From Promethearchaeota archaeon (GTDB lineage Archaea; Asgardarchaeota; Lokiarchaeia; Sigynarchaeales; SOKP01), in NCBI GenBank assembly GCA_016839635.1, contig JAEOTV010000073.1:19438-83437 (forward strand): 64,000 bases of DNA, in the 5' to 3' direction. A program made the position numbers and the translations under genes. The notes under the pieces were generated by a model, which made no database searches, was not told the DNA's origin, and was given only the letters and a program-made list of their open reading frames with translations. This document shows positions 1-9,562 of this stretch, piece after piece (position 1 is the stretch's first letter; each line of letters begins with the position of its first letter).

Positions 1-1
1 A

Positions 2-1498
2 GGAGAAGTCTTCAAGATTTATCGAGAAAAAAAAGCTCAAGATAATCTAGTAGATTTTGATGATTTACTTATTTATTGGAATCAGTTATTGGATGAGAGA
101 GCCGTAGCTCAACTAATTGCAAAGAATATAAAATATGTTCTAGTCGATGAATACCAAGATACTAACCATATACAAGATGAAATTATAAATAAAATTGTTA
201 AACAAAATCCAGAACAAAATGTCATAGCAGTTGGTGATGATGCTCAAAGTATCTATGCATTTAGAGGTGCTAATTTTGAAAATATTATCAATTTTGAAAA
301 GAGATATAAAAACTGTAAGAGGTATACAATAACTTACAATTATAGAAGCATACCTGAGATTTTAAAGCTAGCAAATAATTCCATAGAGCATAATGAAAAG
401 CAATTTAAAAAATCTATGCATACCACCCGCCCTAAAGGGCTTTTACCATTTCAAATAAATTTAGGTGATGATGTGGATCAGGCAAGATTTATCGCAAACC
501 AGATTCTAAAATTACGTTCAGATGGATTTGATTTAGATGAAATGGCTATATTGATTAGAGCAGCATCCCATTCACTAAGAATTGAGCTTGACTTAAGAGC
601 AAAGAACATACCATATGAAGTCCGGGCAGGAGTTGCTTTTTTTGAGAGAGCACATATTAAAGATATTTTAGCTCATTTAAGAATAATTGAGAATCCCTAT
701 GACGAAGTTTCATGGTCCAGAATATTTTCAATCATCCAAGGTATTGGAACATCATCTGGTTCAAAGATTTTTGAAGTGATTTCTAGAATAGAACATCCAA
801 TTGATGCTTTAATTAATAAGATGTTTTATGCTGAAAAATTAAAAGGATCTCGTATATCTAAGGAGGGAATAAAAAACTTAATTTCATATGTAAAAAAACT
901 AATTGATTTTACACCAGAAGATAATCCATCAGAAGTTATCCAAGATTTAACAAAAGTTCTTGAAGATCATTTAAAATCAAAATTTGATAATTGGCAAGAA
1001 CGTATGGATGATTTAAAACAACTAAGCATTTATGCGCAGAATTTTCCTACTACTCGAAAATTCTTAGAAAATTTAAGTCTAAATCTATCTAATTTAGAAT
1101 CCAGAACAGTTCATGCTGGAGAGGATACAGATGAAGAGAAACCATTAATATTGTCTACTATACATAGAGCAAAAGGACTTGAATGGCGTGTAGTATTTAT
1201 TCCTATGTTATGCGAGGATTCATTCCCTTCAGGCAGAAGTATAGGTGACCAAGACGCTTTTGAGGAAGAACGCAGAGTATTTTATGTTGCGATAACAAGA
1301 GCAAAAGACCAGCTATATCTTTTATCTCCTTCAATAAAAAATACATATCGAGGGCCTCAAATAGTTAGGGCTTCTCAATTTGTTTCAGAACTAAATCCTA
1401 AGGTATATAGGAAGTCTTCAGTCCAATATAAATCTGAAAAAAAAAAAGGGAAAATTGATAAAAAAGATTTATTTAAATCAGCAATAGATCTTTTGTAG
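2..1498 (+). CDS. UvrD/Rep-type superfamily I DNA helicase, N-terminus outside window
   Basis: ATP-dependent 3'-5' DNA helicase of the UvrD/PcrA family, probably acting in repair. The reading frame is open to the left edge, so the Walker A part is missing. The fragment opens with a DFDDLL motif, then motif II (VDEYQDTN), motif III (GDDAQSIYAFRG), motif IV (YNYRS), motif V (STIHRAKGLEW) and motif VI (RRVFYVAITRAKD). An internal ATG at position 89 is not the real start. It lies 149 bp upstream of the HerA gene on the same strand, so it may belong with the repair cluster, although the gap suggests its own transcript. The family call is secure; the exact role is not. Confidence 0.93.
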   Translation, partial: GEVFKIYREKKAQDNLVDFDDLLIYWNQLLDERAVAQLIAKNIKYVLVDEYQDTNHIQDEIINKIVKQNPEQNVIAVGDDAQSIYAFRGANFENIINFEKRYKNCKRYTITYNYRSIPEILKLANNSIEHNEKQFKKSMHTTRPKGLLPFQINLGDDVDQARFIANQILKLRSDGFDLDEMAILIRAASHSLRIELDLRAKNIPYEVRAGVAFFERAHIKDILAHLRIIENPYDEVSWSRIFSIIQGIGTSSGSKIFEVISRIEHPIDALINKMFYAEKLKGSRISKEGIKNLISYVKKLIDFTPEDNPSEVIQDLTKVLEDHLKSKFDNWQERMDDLKQLSIYAQNFPTTRKFLENLSLNLSNLESRTVHAGEDTDEEKPLILSTIHRAKGLEWRVVFIPMLCEDSFPSGRSIGDQDAFEEERRVFYVAITRAKDQLYLLSPSIKNTYRGPQIVRASQFVSELNPKVYRKSSVQYKSEKKKGKIDKKDLFKSAIDLL

Positions 1499-1647
1499 AC
1501 TACTAAACTTATTAAGTCTTTTAGTTTTATTTATGGCTACACATATTAAATTCAAAAACCTCTAAAACAAATGTAAGTTTCCATTAATACATTTTTTTAT
1601 TTATTAAAATTAAATAATAATATTTATCAATAAGATTAAAGATAAAA

Positions 1648-3387
1648 ATGATAATTAGAATAAATTCTCTGGAAAGTACAATAGAGATTTTTTATGAAAA
1701 ATATATCCATCTTCATGGATTTATTAAACTCGAAGCCGAAAGTAATGAAAACAATTATTTTATTATTATTCAAATATTAAATGAACAAACCATTGCGGAT
1801 TATGTCTTAACAAGGCAAAAATTAAAGAACGTCAAAATTACTAAATATATTACAGCGGAATTAGAGACAGAATTACAATACGTAATTCAAGGACGCCCAA
1901 TCATATGTACAGAAATCAATAAGAAAACAAAGCAAAAAATTGACCATGTTATTAATGTCTTTTTCATTATAGAAGATTTAATGGAAAAGGAAGTATTAAA
2001 ACCTCATTCAATGAAAATATCAGAAAATCAAGATGATAGATCTGAATATCTAAAAAAAATTTTCACTCCTGAAGGAATATTTATGGGAAAATTGGCTTCA
2101 GAATCAAAAGTTAATGTTTTTTTTCCATTTAAATATCTTATGTATCATTTTTTCATTGCTGGAGCAACAGGGATGGGGAAATCAAATTTAAATCAAGTTT
2201 TTATTGATGGATTGCTTCAACATAATGCGAATGTTATTCTTAATAACAGTGGGACGAAGATTTCTATGTTAGCAATAGATATGCATGATGAATACGCCCT
2301 GGGATGCATTAATTATGGTGTAAATCATATTTGCAAGGCGTCTCAATATAATAGAAAATTGTTCGGAAAGTGGTTTTATCTTTATCCAAATAAAGGGATT
2401 CCTCCTGCAGAAATTAAAAGTATGGCAGAACCATGCATTATTAATTATCAAGAAATTAAACCGGAAGATCTTTTCGCAACTGGATCATTTAATGATTTAC
2501 AAGCAGGAGCTATATTTTCAGCTTATAGAAATGATCAAGATAATTACATTCAAAAATTATTAGCTGGTGAGAAACCTCCAGGAGGTCATGATGATAAAAC
2601 TATGGCGGCCATAAGAAGAAGAATGCACTGGTTGGAATATTCGGATATGTTTAAATCTAACACAATTAGTAAATTACCGAAAATTGTGAAAAAGTTAGAG
2701 AAAGGGGGAGTCATTATTTTTAATTGTTCTATGATTTCTGATTTAGAGCAATTCTTATTTAATAGTGTTTTAGCAAGAACATTATTTGATATAAGAAAGT
2801 CTCTTAAGTCTTCCACAGATTTGCTCACATTGGAAAAGAAATTAGAGCAAACATTACCTCGTAATTTTTACGATAATTATAAAGCTAATATACAGAAAAT
2901 TTATGTGAAAACAGGTACATCTATTAAGGATCCTAATGATATGCCAATAATTATTTTCACAATCGAGGAAGCCCCTAGTATACTGAGACCTGAGATGATG
3001 AAATATAGTAACGTCTTTAAAGATATATCACGTCAAGGAAGAAAATTCAATTTAGGTTTAGAAGTTATATCACAACAATATTCTCCAATCGATGATACAA
3101 TATTATCCAATATGAATACAGTAATTAATTTACCTTTAAGATCTGACACTGAAAAAGCGGTAGCTGCTAAAACCTTAGGTGGAGGAATTCAATATAGCGA
3201 TCTTGAATCATTAACAGGAACTAGAGGGATTGCGTTAATATCTGGAATATGGCTTACTAACTTTCAAAAACTAAGAATTCCATTGTATGATGATTATTTT
3301 ACGAATGTTTCAAAAAAATTCTATGAAGAATTCGCAAGAAAGTTTGCATCTCAAGGAAATAACCCTCCTCCTACAGGGTTACCTTAG
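1648..3387 (+). CDS. herA: HerA hexameric DNA translocase/helicase
   Basis: HerA is a hexameric FtsK-like ATPase that pumps DNA and, with the nuclease NurA, resects double-strand breaks for recombination. The 579-residue protein has an N-terminal beta-barrel-like region (about 1-150), Walker A GATGMGKS at about residues 172-179, a Walker B-type strand ending in EEA near residue 440, and a downstream SRQGRKF segment typical of the HerA core, with its sensor/arginine-finger region. The ATG is preceded by a weak purine-rich site. Its stop lies 5 bp before the earliest possible NurA start, and Mre11 and Rad50 follow, which is the classic archaeal end-resection operon. Confidence 0.93.
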   Translation: MIIRINSLESTIEIFYEKYIHLHGFIKLEAESNENNYFIIIQILNEQTIADYVLTRQKLKNVKITKYITAELETELQYVIQGRPIICTEINKKTKQKIDHVINVFFIIEDLMEKEVLKPHSMKISENQDDRSEYLKKIFTPEGIFMGKLASESKVNVFFPFKYLMYHFFIAGATGMGKSNLNQVFIDGLLQHNANVILNNSGTKISMLAIDMHDEYALGCINYGVNHICKASQYNRKLFGKWFYLYPNKGIPPAEIKSMAEPCIINYQEIKPEDLFATGSFNDLQAGAIFSAYRNDQDNYIQKLLAGEKPPGGHDDKTMAAIRRRMHWLEYSDMFKSNTISKLPKIVKKLEKGGVIIFNCSMISDLEQFLFNSVLARTLFDIRKSLKSSTDLLTLEKKLEQTLPRNFYDNYKANIQKIYVKTGTSIKDPNDMPIIIFTIEEAPSILRPEMMKYSNVFKDISRQGRKFNLGLEVISQQYSPIDDTILSNMNTVINLPLRSDTEKAVAAKTLGGGIQYSDLESLTGTRGIALISGIWLTNFQKLRIPLYDDYFTNVSKKFYEEFARKFASQGNNPPPTGLP

Positions 3388-3392
3388 TATTA

Positions 3393-4619
3393 TTGTATAA
3401 TGAGAAAGGTGTAATAAAAATTTCGTTCGATTTTGAATTAATATCACTGGAAAAATCTTTTGAAGAAAGACCTGAAAGATCAATAGATGAAGAAGTTAAA
3501 AAGTTCAAAGAATATATTCAAGAGAGAAGAGTGAAATGGACAGAGGAGGAAAAAATTGAATTAGAAACAGATAAATTCGACAATGATGAAAGTCTAAAAA
3601 ATACTAATTCCATCTTTATAGAAATGCCTCACCACATAATTAAAGATGAATTAACCAATTATATTGATGAGAGATATAAGATCATTGGTTTTGATGAGAG
3701 TTCAAATGCCCTCAGTGGCACATACGCTAAATTGGCATCTTTTAAGTTTGGAGAATGCCAAATCATGTTTAAGAATGGCAAGTACCATATAGAAAAAATC
3801 ATGTACAAACCAATTAGTACATATATCGAAGATAATGAACATAAACTCATAATTTATCAAACTGTAATAGAGAATTTTATAAAAACTATAAAAAGAGATT
3901 TTTATATAAAGAATTTAAAGAATAAAGTAGACAAATTAGTTGATTGGTATAATTCAACATATAAACAAAAAATAGAACAGCATATTAACGCACATGACTT
4001 CTATTATCCAACCTTAGGACATGTAATAGATAGAATAAGAACGGCTGATGAAATTTTAAAATCTTTAGTTAGAATTAAAGATGAAAGTAATTGGGGAAAA
4101 AATAAAAATGTAGTTTTTCTTGGTGATGGAATACAAATGTTTCGTCAACATATATTTCCTCCTAGTGCTTTTACTGAATTCTTCTATAGATTTATTGAGA
4201 CTTTTGATATAAAATATTATAGTTTTTCAAAAACTTGTCGCTTAAGAGATGCCCAAGGGAATTTTATATTACCTATCTGGGCAGAGATCTTAAATGATAG
4301 AAATTTCTTAGTTGAATTACCTGATCTCTCAATCTATACTAAAAGTAGAGCATATATAACAAAACTCCAACAAAATAGCTCGGCTCTTAGGTTTGATGTT
4401 TGTGACTATTTAGATACAAAGGATGCCATTCATGCTTTAAAAAATTTAATTCCATATTCTCCAAGGGGATATCCTTTGAGTTTAAGTGGTGCACATGAAG
4501 CTAGCACATTGCTAGTGTCAGAATATAATAAATTAGAAAGTGCGTTCTTAGAGCTTCAATACAATAAAAAAACTAAAACATATGCACAAGAATGGAGGAA
4601 AAAGGTTTTAGGTGAATAA
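3393..4619 (+). CDS. nurA: NurA 5'-3' nuclease
   Basis: Single-strand endonuclease and 5'-3' exonuclease that works inside the HerA ring. Visible NurA landmarks are the first acidic motif IIGFDESSN (about residue 98), a second acidic site FLGDGIQ, the SKT segment, and the C-terminal YPLSLSGAHEAS region. The sequence has no in-frame ATG near the start. The frame opens with TTG at 3393, but that codon has a poor ribosome-binding site. An AAGGTG at 3406-3411 sits 8 nt before an ATT at 3420, so translation may start there. It lies between herA and mre11. The family call rests on motifs plus context. Confidence 0.88.
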   Translation: MYNEKGVIKISFDFELISLEKSFEERPERSIDEEVKKFKEYIQERRVKWTEEEKIELETDKFDNDESLKNTNSIFIEMPHHIIKDELTNYIDERYKIIGFDESSNALSGTYAKLASFKFGECQIMFKNGKYHIEKIMYKPISTYIEDNEHKLIIYQTVIENFIKTIKRDFYIKNLKNKVDKLVDWYNSTYKQKIEQHINAHDFYYPTLGHVIDRIRTADEILKSLVRIKDESNWGKNKNVVFLGDGIQMFRQHIFPPSAFTEFFYRFIETFDIKYYSFSKTCRLRDAQGNFILPIWAEILNDRNFLVELPDLSIYTKSRAYITKLQQNSSALRFDVCDYLDTKDAIHALKNLIPYSPRGYPLSLSGAHEASTLLVSEYNKLESAFLELQYNKKTKTYAQEWRKKVLGE

Positions 4620-4663
4620 TTTCTTTAATACTTATAATATGTTTTTAAAGGGAGGAATATAAT

Positions 4664-5971
4664 ATGGTTAAAATTATCCAAATGGCAGATACTCATTTAG
4701 GATATCGCCCTAGAAGAGGAACTATAAATAAATGGGCAATTGATAATTATTCAAGACCATTTGAACAAGAAATTTATAATACATTTCTTAATGTAATTAC
4801 TGATATTTCTAATATCAAAGATATTGATTTCTTTGTACACTGTGGGGATATCTTTCACCACCCGTCAAAATATAGCTCCTATCCCCCTTCCGAACCAGCA
4901 AGAAGAGTTTTAATAAGGGGTTTACAAATCTTTTTTGAAAATACAAATAATCAAGTTCCATTTATATATGTTGAAGGAAATCATGGGATATTCAGAGGTT
5001 ATGAATATACTCCATTTGAATCACATATTAATAAAGATCAATATCCAAATCTATATTATATTAAAGAAAGAGATTTGTTAGAAGCAATTAAATCTAATAA
5101 ACCTTTATCAATTGAGTTTTCCGACAAGAAAGTAAGATTTTATTTATTTCCCTATTTTGAGTTTAAAAGTTTCGAAATCTATGAAACTGCATATGATAAA
5201 TGGATACAAAATCAACAACCTAAAGATCATGATTTTATTAATATTGCTATAGCTCATGGTTCTGTAGGTGATGAGACATTACATAGTAAGATTAATTCTA
5301 ATGATTTTAATTATGATTATGTAGCTTTAGGACATGAGCATGGTTTTAAACGTGTTTCAGGAAACCATTACTATTCAGGATGTCTATTACCCATGAATTT
5401 TAAAGAAAAACTTGAAAACCAAGCCTATTTAATTGTTGATATCAATGATAAAACAAGAGATTTAAATATTGATATAAAGTTTACTGATAAATTACTCAAT
5501 AGGTCTTTTGAATTGATTCAACATGAAACCAATCCAAAAGAATCAACTTCAGATTTAGAAACGTGGATACAAAATGAATTGGAAAAATACATAACTAAAG
5601 ATGGTTTTAATCCAGAAACGTCTGCTAGATTAAAATTTAATTTTTATGGTGAAATGACTTCTGAAAAAACTTGGCAAATTAATGAATTGATGTTAAAGAT
5701 AAGAAGAAATTGTTTTTCTCAGTCTGAAAAGTTTAATATTTTGCAATTGATTTGGAAAATTTCGGATATATCAGACACTTTTGAGAATGATATAAGTGCA
5801 GGAATAATCCAAGATTATATACTTGAGAAACCAGATGATGAATTTAAAGCATTTGTTCTAGAGAAATTGAGTGAAGACAGAACACATTATGATATAGATA
5901 AATTAACGGAATTTGGGATGAATGCAATAAAGAAGGCTCTTCAAATAATGGAGAAAGAAAAAGAGGTTTAA
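4664..5971 (+). CDS. mre11: Mre11 nuclease of the Mre11-Rad50 complex
   Basis: Manganese-dependent nuclease that processes DNA ends together with Rad50. The N-terminal calcineurin-like phosphoesterase domain shows all metal motifs: MADTHLG (about residues 7-13), HCGDIFHH, EGNHG, IAHGS and the GHEHG box. The C-terminal 150 residues form the cap and Rad50-binding region. The start is well set: a strong GGGAGGA site precedes the ATG. The gene is followed 6 bp later by rad50, so the two are co-translated, and herA and nurA are upstream. The length of 435 residues is normal for archaeal Mre11. Confidence 0.95.
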   Translation: MVKIIQMADTHLGYRPRRGTINKWAIDNYSRPFEQEIYNTFLNVITDISNIKDIDFFVHCGDIFHHPSKYSSYPPSEPARRVLIRGLQIFFENTNNQVPFIYVEGNHGIFRGYEYTPFESHINKDQYPNLYYIKERDLLEAIKSNKPLSIEFSDKKVRFYLFPYFEFKSFEIYETAYDKWIQNQQPKDHDFINIAIAHGSVGDETLHSKINSNDFNYDYVALGHEHGFKRVSGNHYYSGCLLPMNFKEKLENQAYLIVDINDKTRDLNIDIKFTDKLLNRSFELIQHETNPKESTSDLETWIQNELEKYITKDGFNPETSARLKFNFYGEMTSEKTWQINELMLKIRRNCFSQSEKFNILQLIWKISDISDTFENDISAGIIQDYILEKPDDEFKAFVLEKLSEDRTHYDIDKLTEFGMNAIKKALQIMEKEKEV

Positions 5972-5977
5972 ATTCTT

Positions 5978-8074
5978 ATGCATATAACAAAACTTACATT
6001 TAAAAACTTCATGGGCTACAAGAATTTGAACATACCTAAAAAAAATGGTGAATTACCTGAAGGATTAATTTTAATAAGTGGTAAAAATTCTTACGGAAAA
6101 TCTACTATTCTTGAAGGAATTCTATTTGCTTTTTTTGGTCCTAAAGTTTTCAGACGACGAAATGCTGCTTCATTTATAACATATGGTGCCCAAGAAAAAG
6201 CAGAGATTTATGTATATTTCATTCTTGATAAAAAAAAATACTATATTTATCGAAAATGGGGAAGAACAGGGAGTATTACCACAAAATTATTTGAATGGAA
6301 CAATAATAAGAAGTTATATCGTGAAGCAAAGAACTATAATGTTGAAGAATTTTTTGAGATTTCTTCTGAACAAGCTATGAGTACTGTTTTTGTAAGGCAG
6401 GGTGAAGTGGAAGAAATTGCCAATAAAAAAGGAGCAGAACTACGAGAGATGATTATTGATTTATTTAGATTAAATATAATAGAAACTGCTCTTTCTTTTT
6501 TAGATACTAAATTTAAAGGACAAAAATATGAAAAAGAAAAGCTGGAGAAATCTAGAGTACCGATTGAAAGAATTAAAAAAGATATTGAACGTAATGAAAA
6601 AGAGAACATTCAATTTAAAAAAGAAATAACAGATAAAGAAATAACAATAGAAAACTTATCTAAAGAACAAAAGAGTTTTCCTTCAAATGAACTGATTTCT
6701 GAGCTGGAGAATTTATATAATCAAAATAAATCAATCCAAGATAAATTTCAATCTTATTATAATGATTTTAAAACAAAAATTAAAAAGACAGACTTAAATT
6801 TAGAAGATTTTAGTTCACAAGAAACTATTAATACCAAAATTGAAGCATTTCAATCAAATAAGAATAAATTCCAAATTAATAAAGATGAATTAGAAAAAAA
6901 AAGAGACGCTACATTTAAAGGATTAGGAAAAACAAAAGGTAGAATTGAAGATACTAAAAAGTCCATAAAAGAAATGGAAACCAGTTTAAAATTTAAAAAG
7001 AAAGGAGAGGGAAAGGAATTAGCTCAATGCCCAACATGTCAAAGTGAATTGACTAAAGAACATTATGATGAAATGATTCAAAAATTCACCAGTGAAATCG
7101 CAGTAAACCAAAAAAGAATTGATAGAATCTCAAAAGTTTTAACAGATTTTGATAAAAAAATAAAATTGCATCAATTTGAAATTGATAAAATTAAAGAAAA
7201 GACAACAGTCTATCAAGGACTTAAAGAAGATTTTGAGAATTATAAGAGATATGAATCTGAATTAAAGAAATTTGAAAAAGTTTTGAAAGATTTCCTATCA
7301 AAGCATGGGAAAAAATTTCAAGATACGAGTGTAGAAGGAGTTAAAAATTTATTAATTAAAAAAGAAAGAGTTTCAGCAGAGTTAAAGGCGATTACGAAAG
7401 AATTTAATGAAAAAAATTTGAAGTTTCAAAAAAATTATGAGAGAATAAACGAATTATATAATGAGATTCAAAAAATGACAGATCTACAACGCAAATTAGA
7501 TGAGTATGAAATAGATATTGAACATATAACTAAAGCAAAAGAATTTGTTCGTAGATTTGTTACAGAATATATGGTTGTCAAACGTCTGGTTAAAAATATT
7601 GCCTTAAGTACAGAAAAATATATCAAAGATTTTACATCTGGCCAATACAGTGATCTTCTGCTTGATTTAAGTGGAACAAAGAAGACAGGCTTATCTTTAA
7701 GAATTAGAGATAATTTTAATGGAGAATATGAATCAACCGAGGTTCTCTCAGGTGGAGATCGCACTGCTTTAGGAATTGCTCTGCGTTTAGCAATCTCGGA
7801 ATTAATGGGTTCAATTCGCCCTACTAAAGAATCACCTAGAAAAAATCCAAAAATTGACTTCTTATTGTTAGATGAGCCATTAGCTGCTTTAGATGAAACG
7901 AGAAGAGAGAGAATTCTTAAGTATTTAATAAAATCAAAAACCTTCTCTCAAATTTTCTTAATAACTCATACATCTATTCCCCAAGATATCCATACATCAA
8001 AAATAATAGTTGATAAAGACCTCTCTACTGGAATAAGTCGAGCTAGATTAGAAAAACCCATAATTATTATTTAA
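5978..8074 (+). CDS. rad50: Rad50 SMC-like ATPase
   Basis: SMC-family ATPase that tethers DNA ends and gates Mre11. Walker A GKNSYGKST is near residue 40. Long coiled-coil arms of lysine- and glutamate-rich heptads follow, meeting at a zinc hook whose CPTC motif falls at Cys351 and Cys354. The arm then returns to the signature LSGGDRTALG (about residue 589) and Walker B FLLLDEPLAALD (about residue 628). At 698 residues it is shorter than the roughly 850-900 residues usual in archaeal Rad50, and the difference lies in the arms. It is the last plus-strand gene of the herA-nurA-mre11-rad50 cluster. Confidence 0.95.
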   Translation: MHITKLTFKNFMGYKNLNIPKKNGELPEGLILISGKNSYGKSTILEGILFAFFGPKVFRRRNAASFITYGAQEKAEIYVYFILDKKKYYIYRKWGRTGSITTKLFEWNNNKKLYREAKNYNVEEFFEISSEQAMSTVFVRQGEVEEIANKKGAELREMIIDLFRLNIIETALSFLDTKFKGQKYEKEKLEKSRVPIERIKKDIERNEKENIQFKKEITDKEITIENLSKEQKSFPSNELISELENLYNQNKSIQDKFQSYYNDFKTKIKKTDLNLEDFSSQETINTKIEAFQSNKNKFQINKDELEKKRDATFKGLGKTKGRIEDTKKSIKEMETSLKFKKKGEGKELAQCPTCQSELTKEHYDEMIQKFTSEIAVNQKRIDRISKVLTDFDKKIKLHQFEIDKIKEKTTVYQGLKEDFENYKRYESELKKFEKVLKDFLSKHGKKFQDTSVEGVKNLLIKKERVSAELKAITKEFNEKNLKFQKNYERINELYNEIQKMTDLQRKLDEYEIDIEHITKAKEFVRRFVTEYMVVKRLVKNIALSTEKYIKDFTSGQYSDLLLDLSGTKKTGLSLRIRDNFNGEYESTEVLSGGDRTALGIALRLAISELMGSIRPTKESPRKNPKIDFLLLDEPLAALDETRRERILKYLIKSKTFSQIFLITHTSIPQDIHTSKIIVDKDLSTGISRARLEKPIIII

Positions 8075-8135
8075 TAAAGATATTTCTTTCTGAGAGTATA
8101 AAATAAAAAAAAAGAATAGTTTTAAGCAAGTGGAT

Positions 8136-8330
8136 TTATAAATCTCTTGCCTTTACTGTTTTTCTATTATTCCCTTTTGCTCTTCTTATCGCATTATCAA
8201 GCATTTCCATTATGAGTTTATTTAAAGTGTCCCCATCAAGAACACCACTACTTGTATTACACCCCTTCCCCTTAATAAATTCTCTAACCTTAGATTTTAC
8301 ATACAAAGGTTCTGTAGCCTTTTTCGCCAT
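8136..8330 (-). CDS. Small histone-fold DNA-binding protein
   Basis: A 64-residue basic protein whose C-terminal half, ending AKGNNRKTVKARDL, matches the end of the histone fold (helix 3 with the conserved RKT loop and following Asp). The N-terminal half, VKSKVREFIKGKG, fits helix 1, although the central part resembles DUF1931-type histone-like proteins more than canonical HMf. The protein stops directly after the ARDL motif, with no tail. The ATG has an AAGAGGAAG site. It faces the end of rad50 and lies near the Alba gene, so two candidate chromatin proteins sit side by side. The exact subfamily is uncertain. Confidence 0.72.
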   Translation of the reverse strand: MAKKATEPLYVKSKVREFIKGKGCNTSSGVLDGDTLNKLIMEMLDNAIRRAKGNNRKTVKARDL

Positions 8331-8748
8331 TTTTATCTTCCTCTTTTAGAATTTTTTATTGATTTTTATTTAAAATCGGATTAATTATTAAAATTATTTT
8401 TTGTTAATTATTAATTTTCTAACTGTATTATTAAATGTTTGTGATTTAAACAAAAATTTGTGAATTTTCATTTATCTTCTGTAGATTTGCGCCAGAAATC
8501 AATATAATAAATTGCTAAAAGAATTATTAACAAGAGAATATCTTTCATATTAATAACAGATTAATATACAACTTTTCTTTCTTCTTTCAAAAATAAAAAT
8601 TCCTCCCCATTCTTTTTAGTAATTTTAATGCTTTATTAAAATGAACCATAAAACTACTATTTTGAGTACAAAATTCATACAAATAGAATAATAAAAAAAA
8701 ATAAAGATTGTGTTATTTGTTTCAGCGAATAATAGTTAATTTCACTGT
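8331..8748. other. Intergenic stretch between the histone-fold and Alba genes
   Basis: About 420 bp of very AT-rich sequence with no clear gene. It should contain the promoter of the minus-strand histone-fold gene and the 3' end of the Alba transcript. The only coding candidate is a 26-codon membrane microprotein at 8468-8548, listed separately. No tRNA-like fold or repeat was recognised. Confidence 0.6.
8468..8548 (-). CDS. Candidate 26-residue single-helix membrane microprotein
   Basis: An ATG-initiated reading frame of 26 codons encodes a negatively charged start (MKD), an unbroken hydrophobic helix (ILLLIILLAIYYI) and a charged tail (FWRKSTEDK). This layout is typical of real single-pass microproteins. 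There is no Shine-Dalgarno site, but a TATA-like GTATATTAAT lies about 13-22 bp upstream, which would fit a leaderless or very short-leader transcript. It could equally be a chance frame in AT-rich DNA. Confidence 0.3.
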   Translation of the reverse strand: MKDILLLIILLAIYYIDFWRKSTEDK

Positions 8749-9033
8749 TTATTTTGGGGGAGCAAGTACAATTTCAATGCTAGAAACATTATTGTTTTGT
8801 CCGTTTTCTCCTTCTAATTGTTCTGTGCTTAATTTGATGTCCTTATATTCTGTGCCCTTTAAGAATCTATTCCTCAAAATCTCACAAACATCGACAGCAT
8901 GGGAGATAGCTCTACCTCTAGCTTTTACAGTACAGTCTTCACCTTTATTAAGGATCATCATAGTGGCCATCACATAGTTCATTGTTGGACGGCGGCCTAC
9001 GAAAACAGAATTAGTTTCTTTTTCTTTTGCCAT
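8749..9033 (-). CDS. albA: Alba-family DNA/RNA-binding chromatin protein
   Basis: Abundant archaeal nucleic-acid-binding protein that coats DNA or RNA as dimers. The 94-residue protein starts with the Alba signature VFVGRRPTMNYV (about residues 10-21). The Arg-Arg pair sits where Sulfolobus Alba has its regulated lysine pair. Then comes the conserved KARGRAISHAVDV helix and a C-terminal beta-hairpin ending SIEIVLAPP. Length and motif order are normal. The ATG is preceded by AAAGAGGAAAT. It stands alone, next to the histone-fold gene on the same strand. Confidence 0.93.
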   Translation of the reverse strand: MAKEKETNSVFVGRRPTMNYVMATMMILNKGEDCTVKARGRAISHAVDVCEILRNRFLKGTEYKDIKLSTEQLEGENGQNNNVSSIEIVLAPPK

Positions 9034-9295
9034 TTTAATTTCCTCTTTAGTTTTTAATTTTTAATTGTATTTCTCTATTTTTTTGCGAACTTGCGTTTGC
9101 GTATTACGTTTTGTAGTTTTATTGTATTTTTGAATTTAAATTACGTAATAACATTTTCTTGAAATTTTAGAAATGTTTTAAATTTTATTGTCAGATTAAT
9201 AAGGATTTTTCATTTTCTAACAAAACCTAACTCAAGTGGGATAATTTCTAATAAATATAAATATAGGAAAAAAAAAGAAATTTAATTAAATCAAA

Positions 9296-9526
9296 TCATA
9301 AACCTTTCAATGTTACACCAAGGTAAAATAGAAACCAAGAGAAAAAGAATACAATTGCGGCAATCAACATCCATGATTGGAAAGAGCTCCAACCAAAAGG
9401 ATGAATGAGTGGTAGGTATGTCCCAGGCCAAAATATAACAAATTGATCGAGTAAGATAAATAATCCAAATCCCCACAAAAGAAAGGTTATAGTAACAATA
9501 AATTTACTTGGAGGAGTCCATGCCAT
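9296..9526 (-). CDS. Small two- to three-helix membrane protein, tandem paralogue A
   Basis: Unknown function. The 76-residue protein has two clear hydrophobic segments (about 9-33 and 50-70) and characteristic ends: it starts MAWTPPSKF and ends LGVTLKGL. It is a paralogue of the next gene at 9563-9781, which shares both ends, so the pair arose by tandem duplication. A second frame overlapping the 3' half (9291-9476) is a shadow. The conserved WTPPxKF start suggests a constrained cytosolic or surface contact. Confidence 0.75.
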   Translation of the reverse strand: MAWTPPSKFIVTITFLLWGFGLFILLDQFVIFWPGTYLPLIHPFGWSSFQSWMLIAAIVFFFSWFLFYLGVTLKGL

Positions 9527-9562
9527 AATTTAATCAACACACTATTTTTAATTAAGTTAGAA

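Noticed and set aside
89..91. ATG at 89 as the start of the UvrD-like gene
   Set aside because: The frame is open to the left edge and encodes the conserved DFDDLL segment before it.
6183..6380. 65-codon plus-strand frame inside rad50
   Set aside because: It lies entirely within the rad50 coding region in another frame and has no site or motif.
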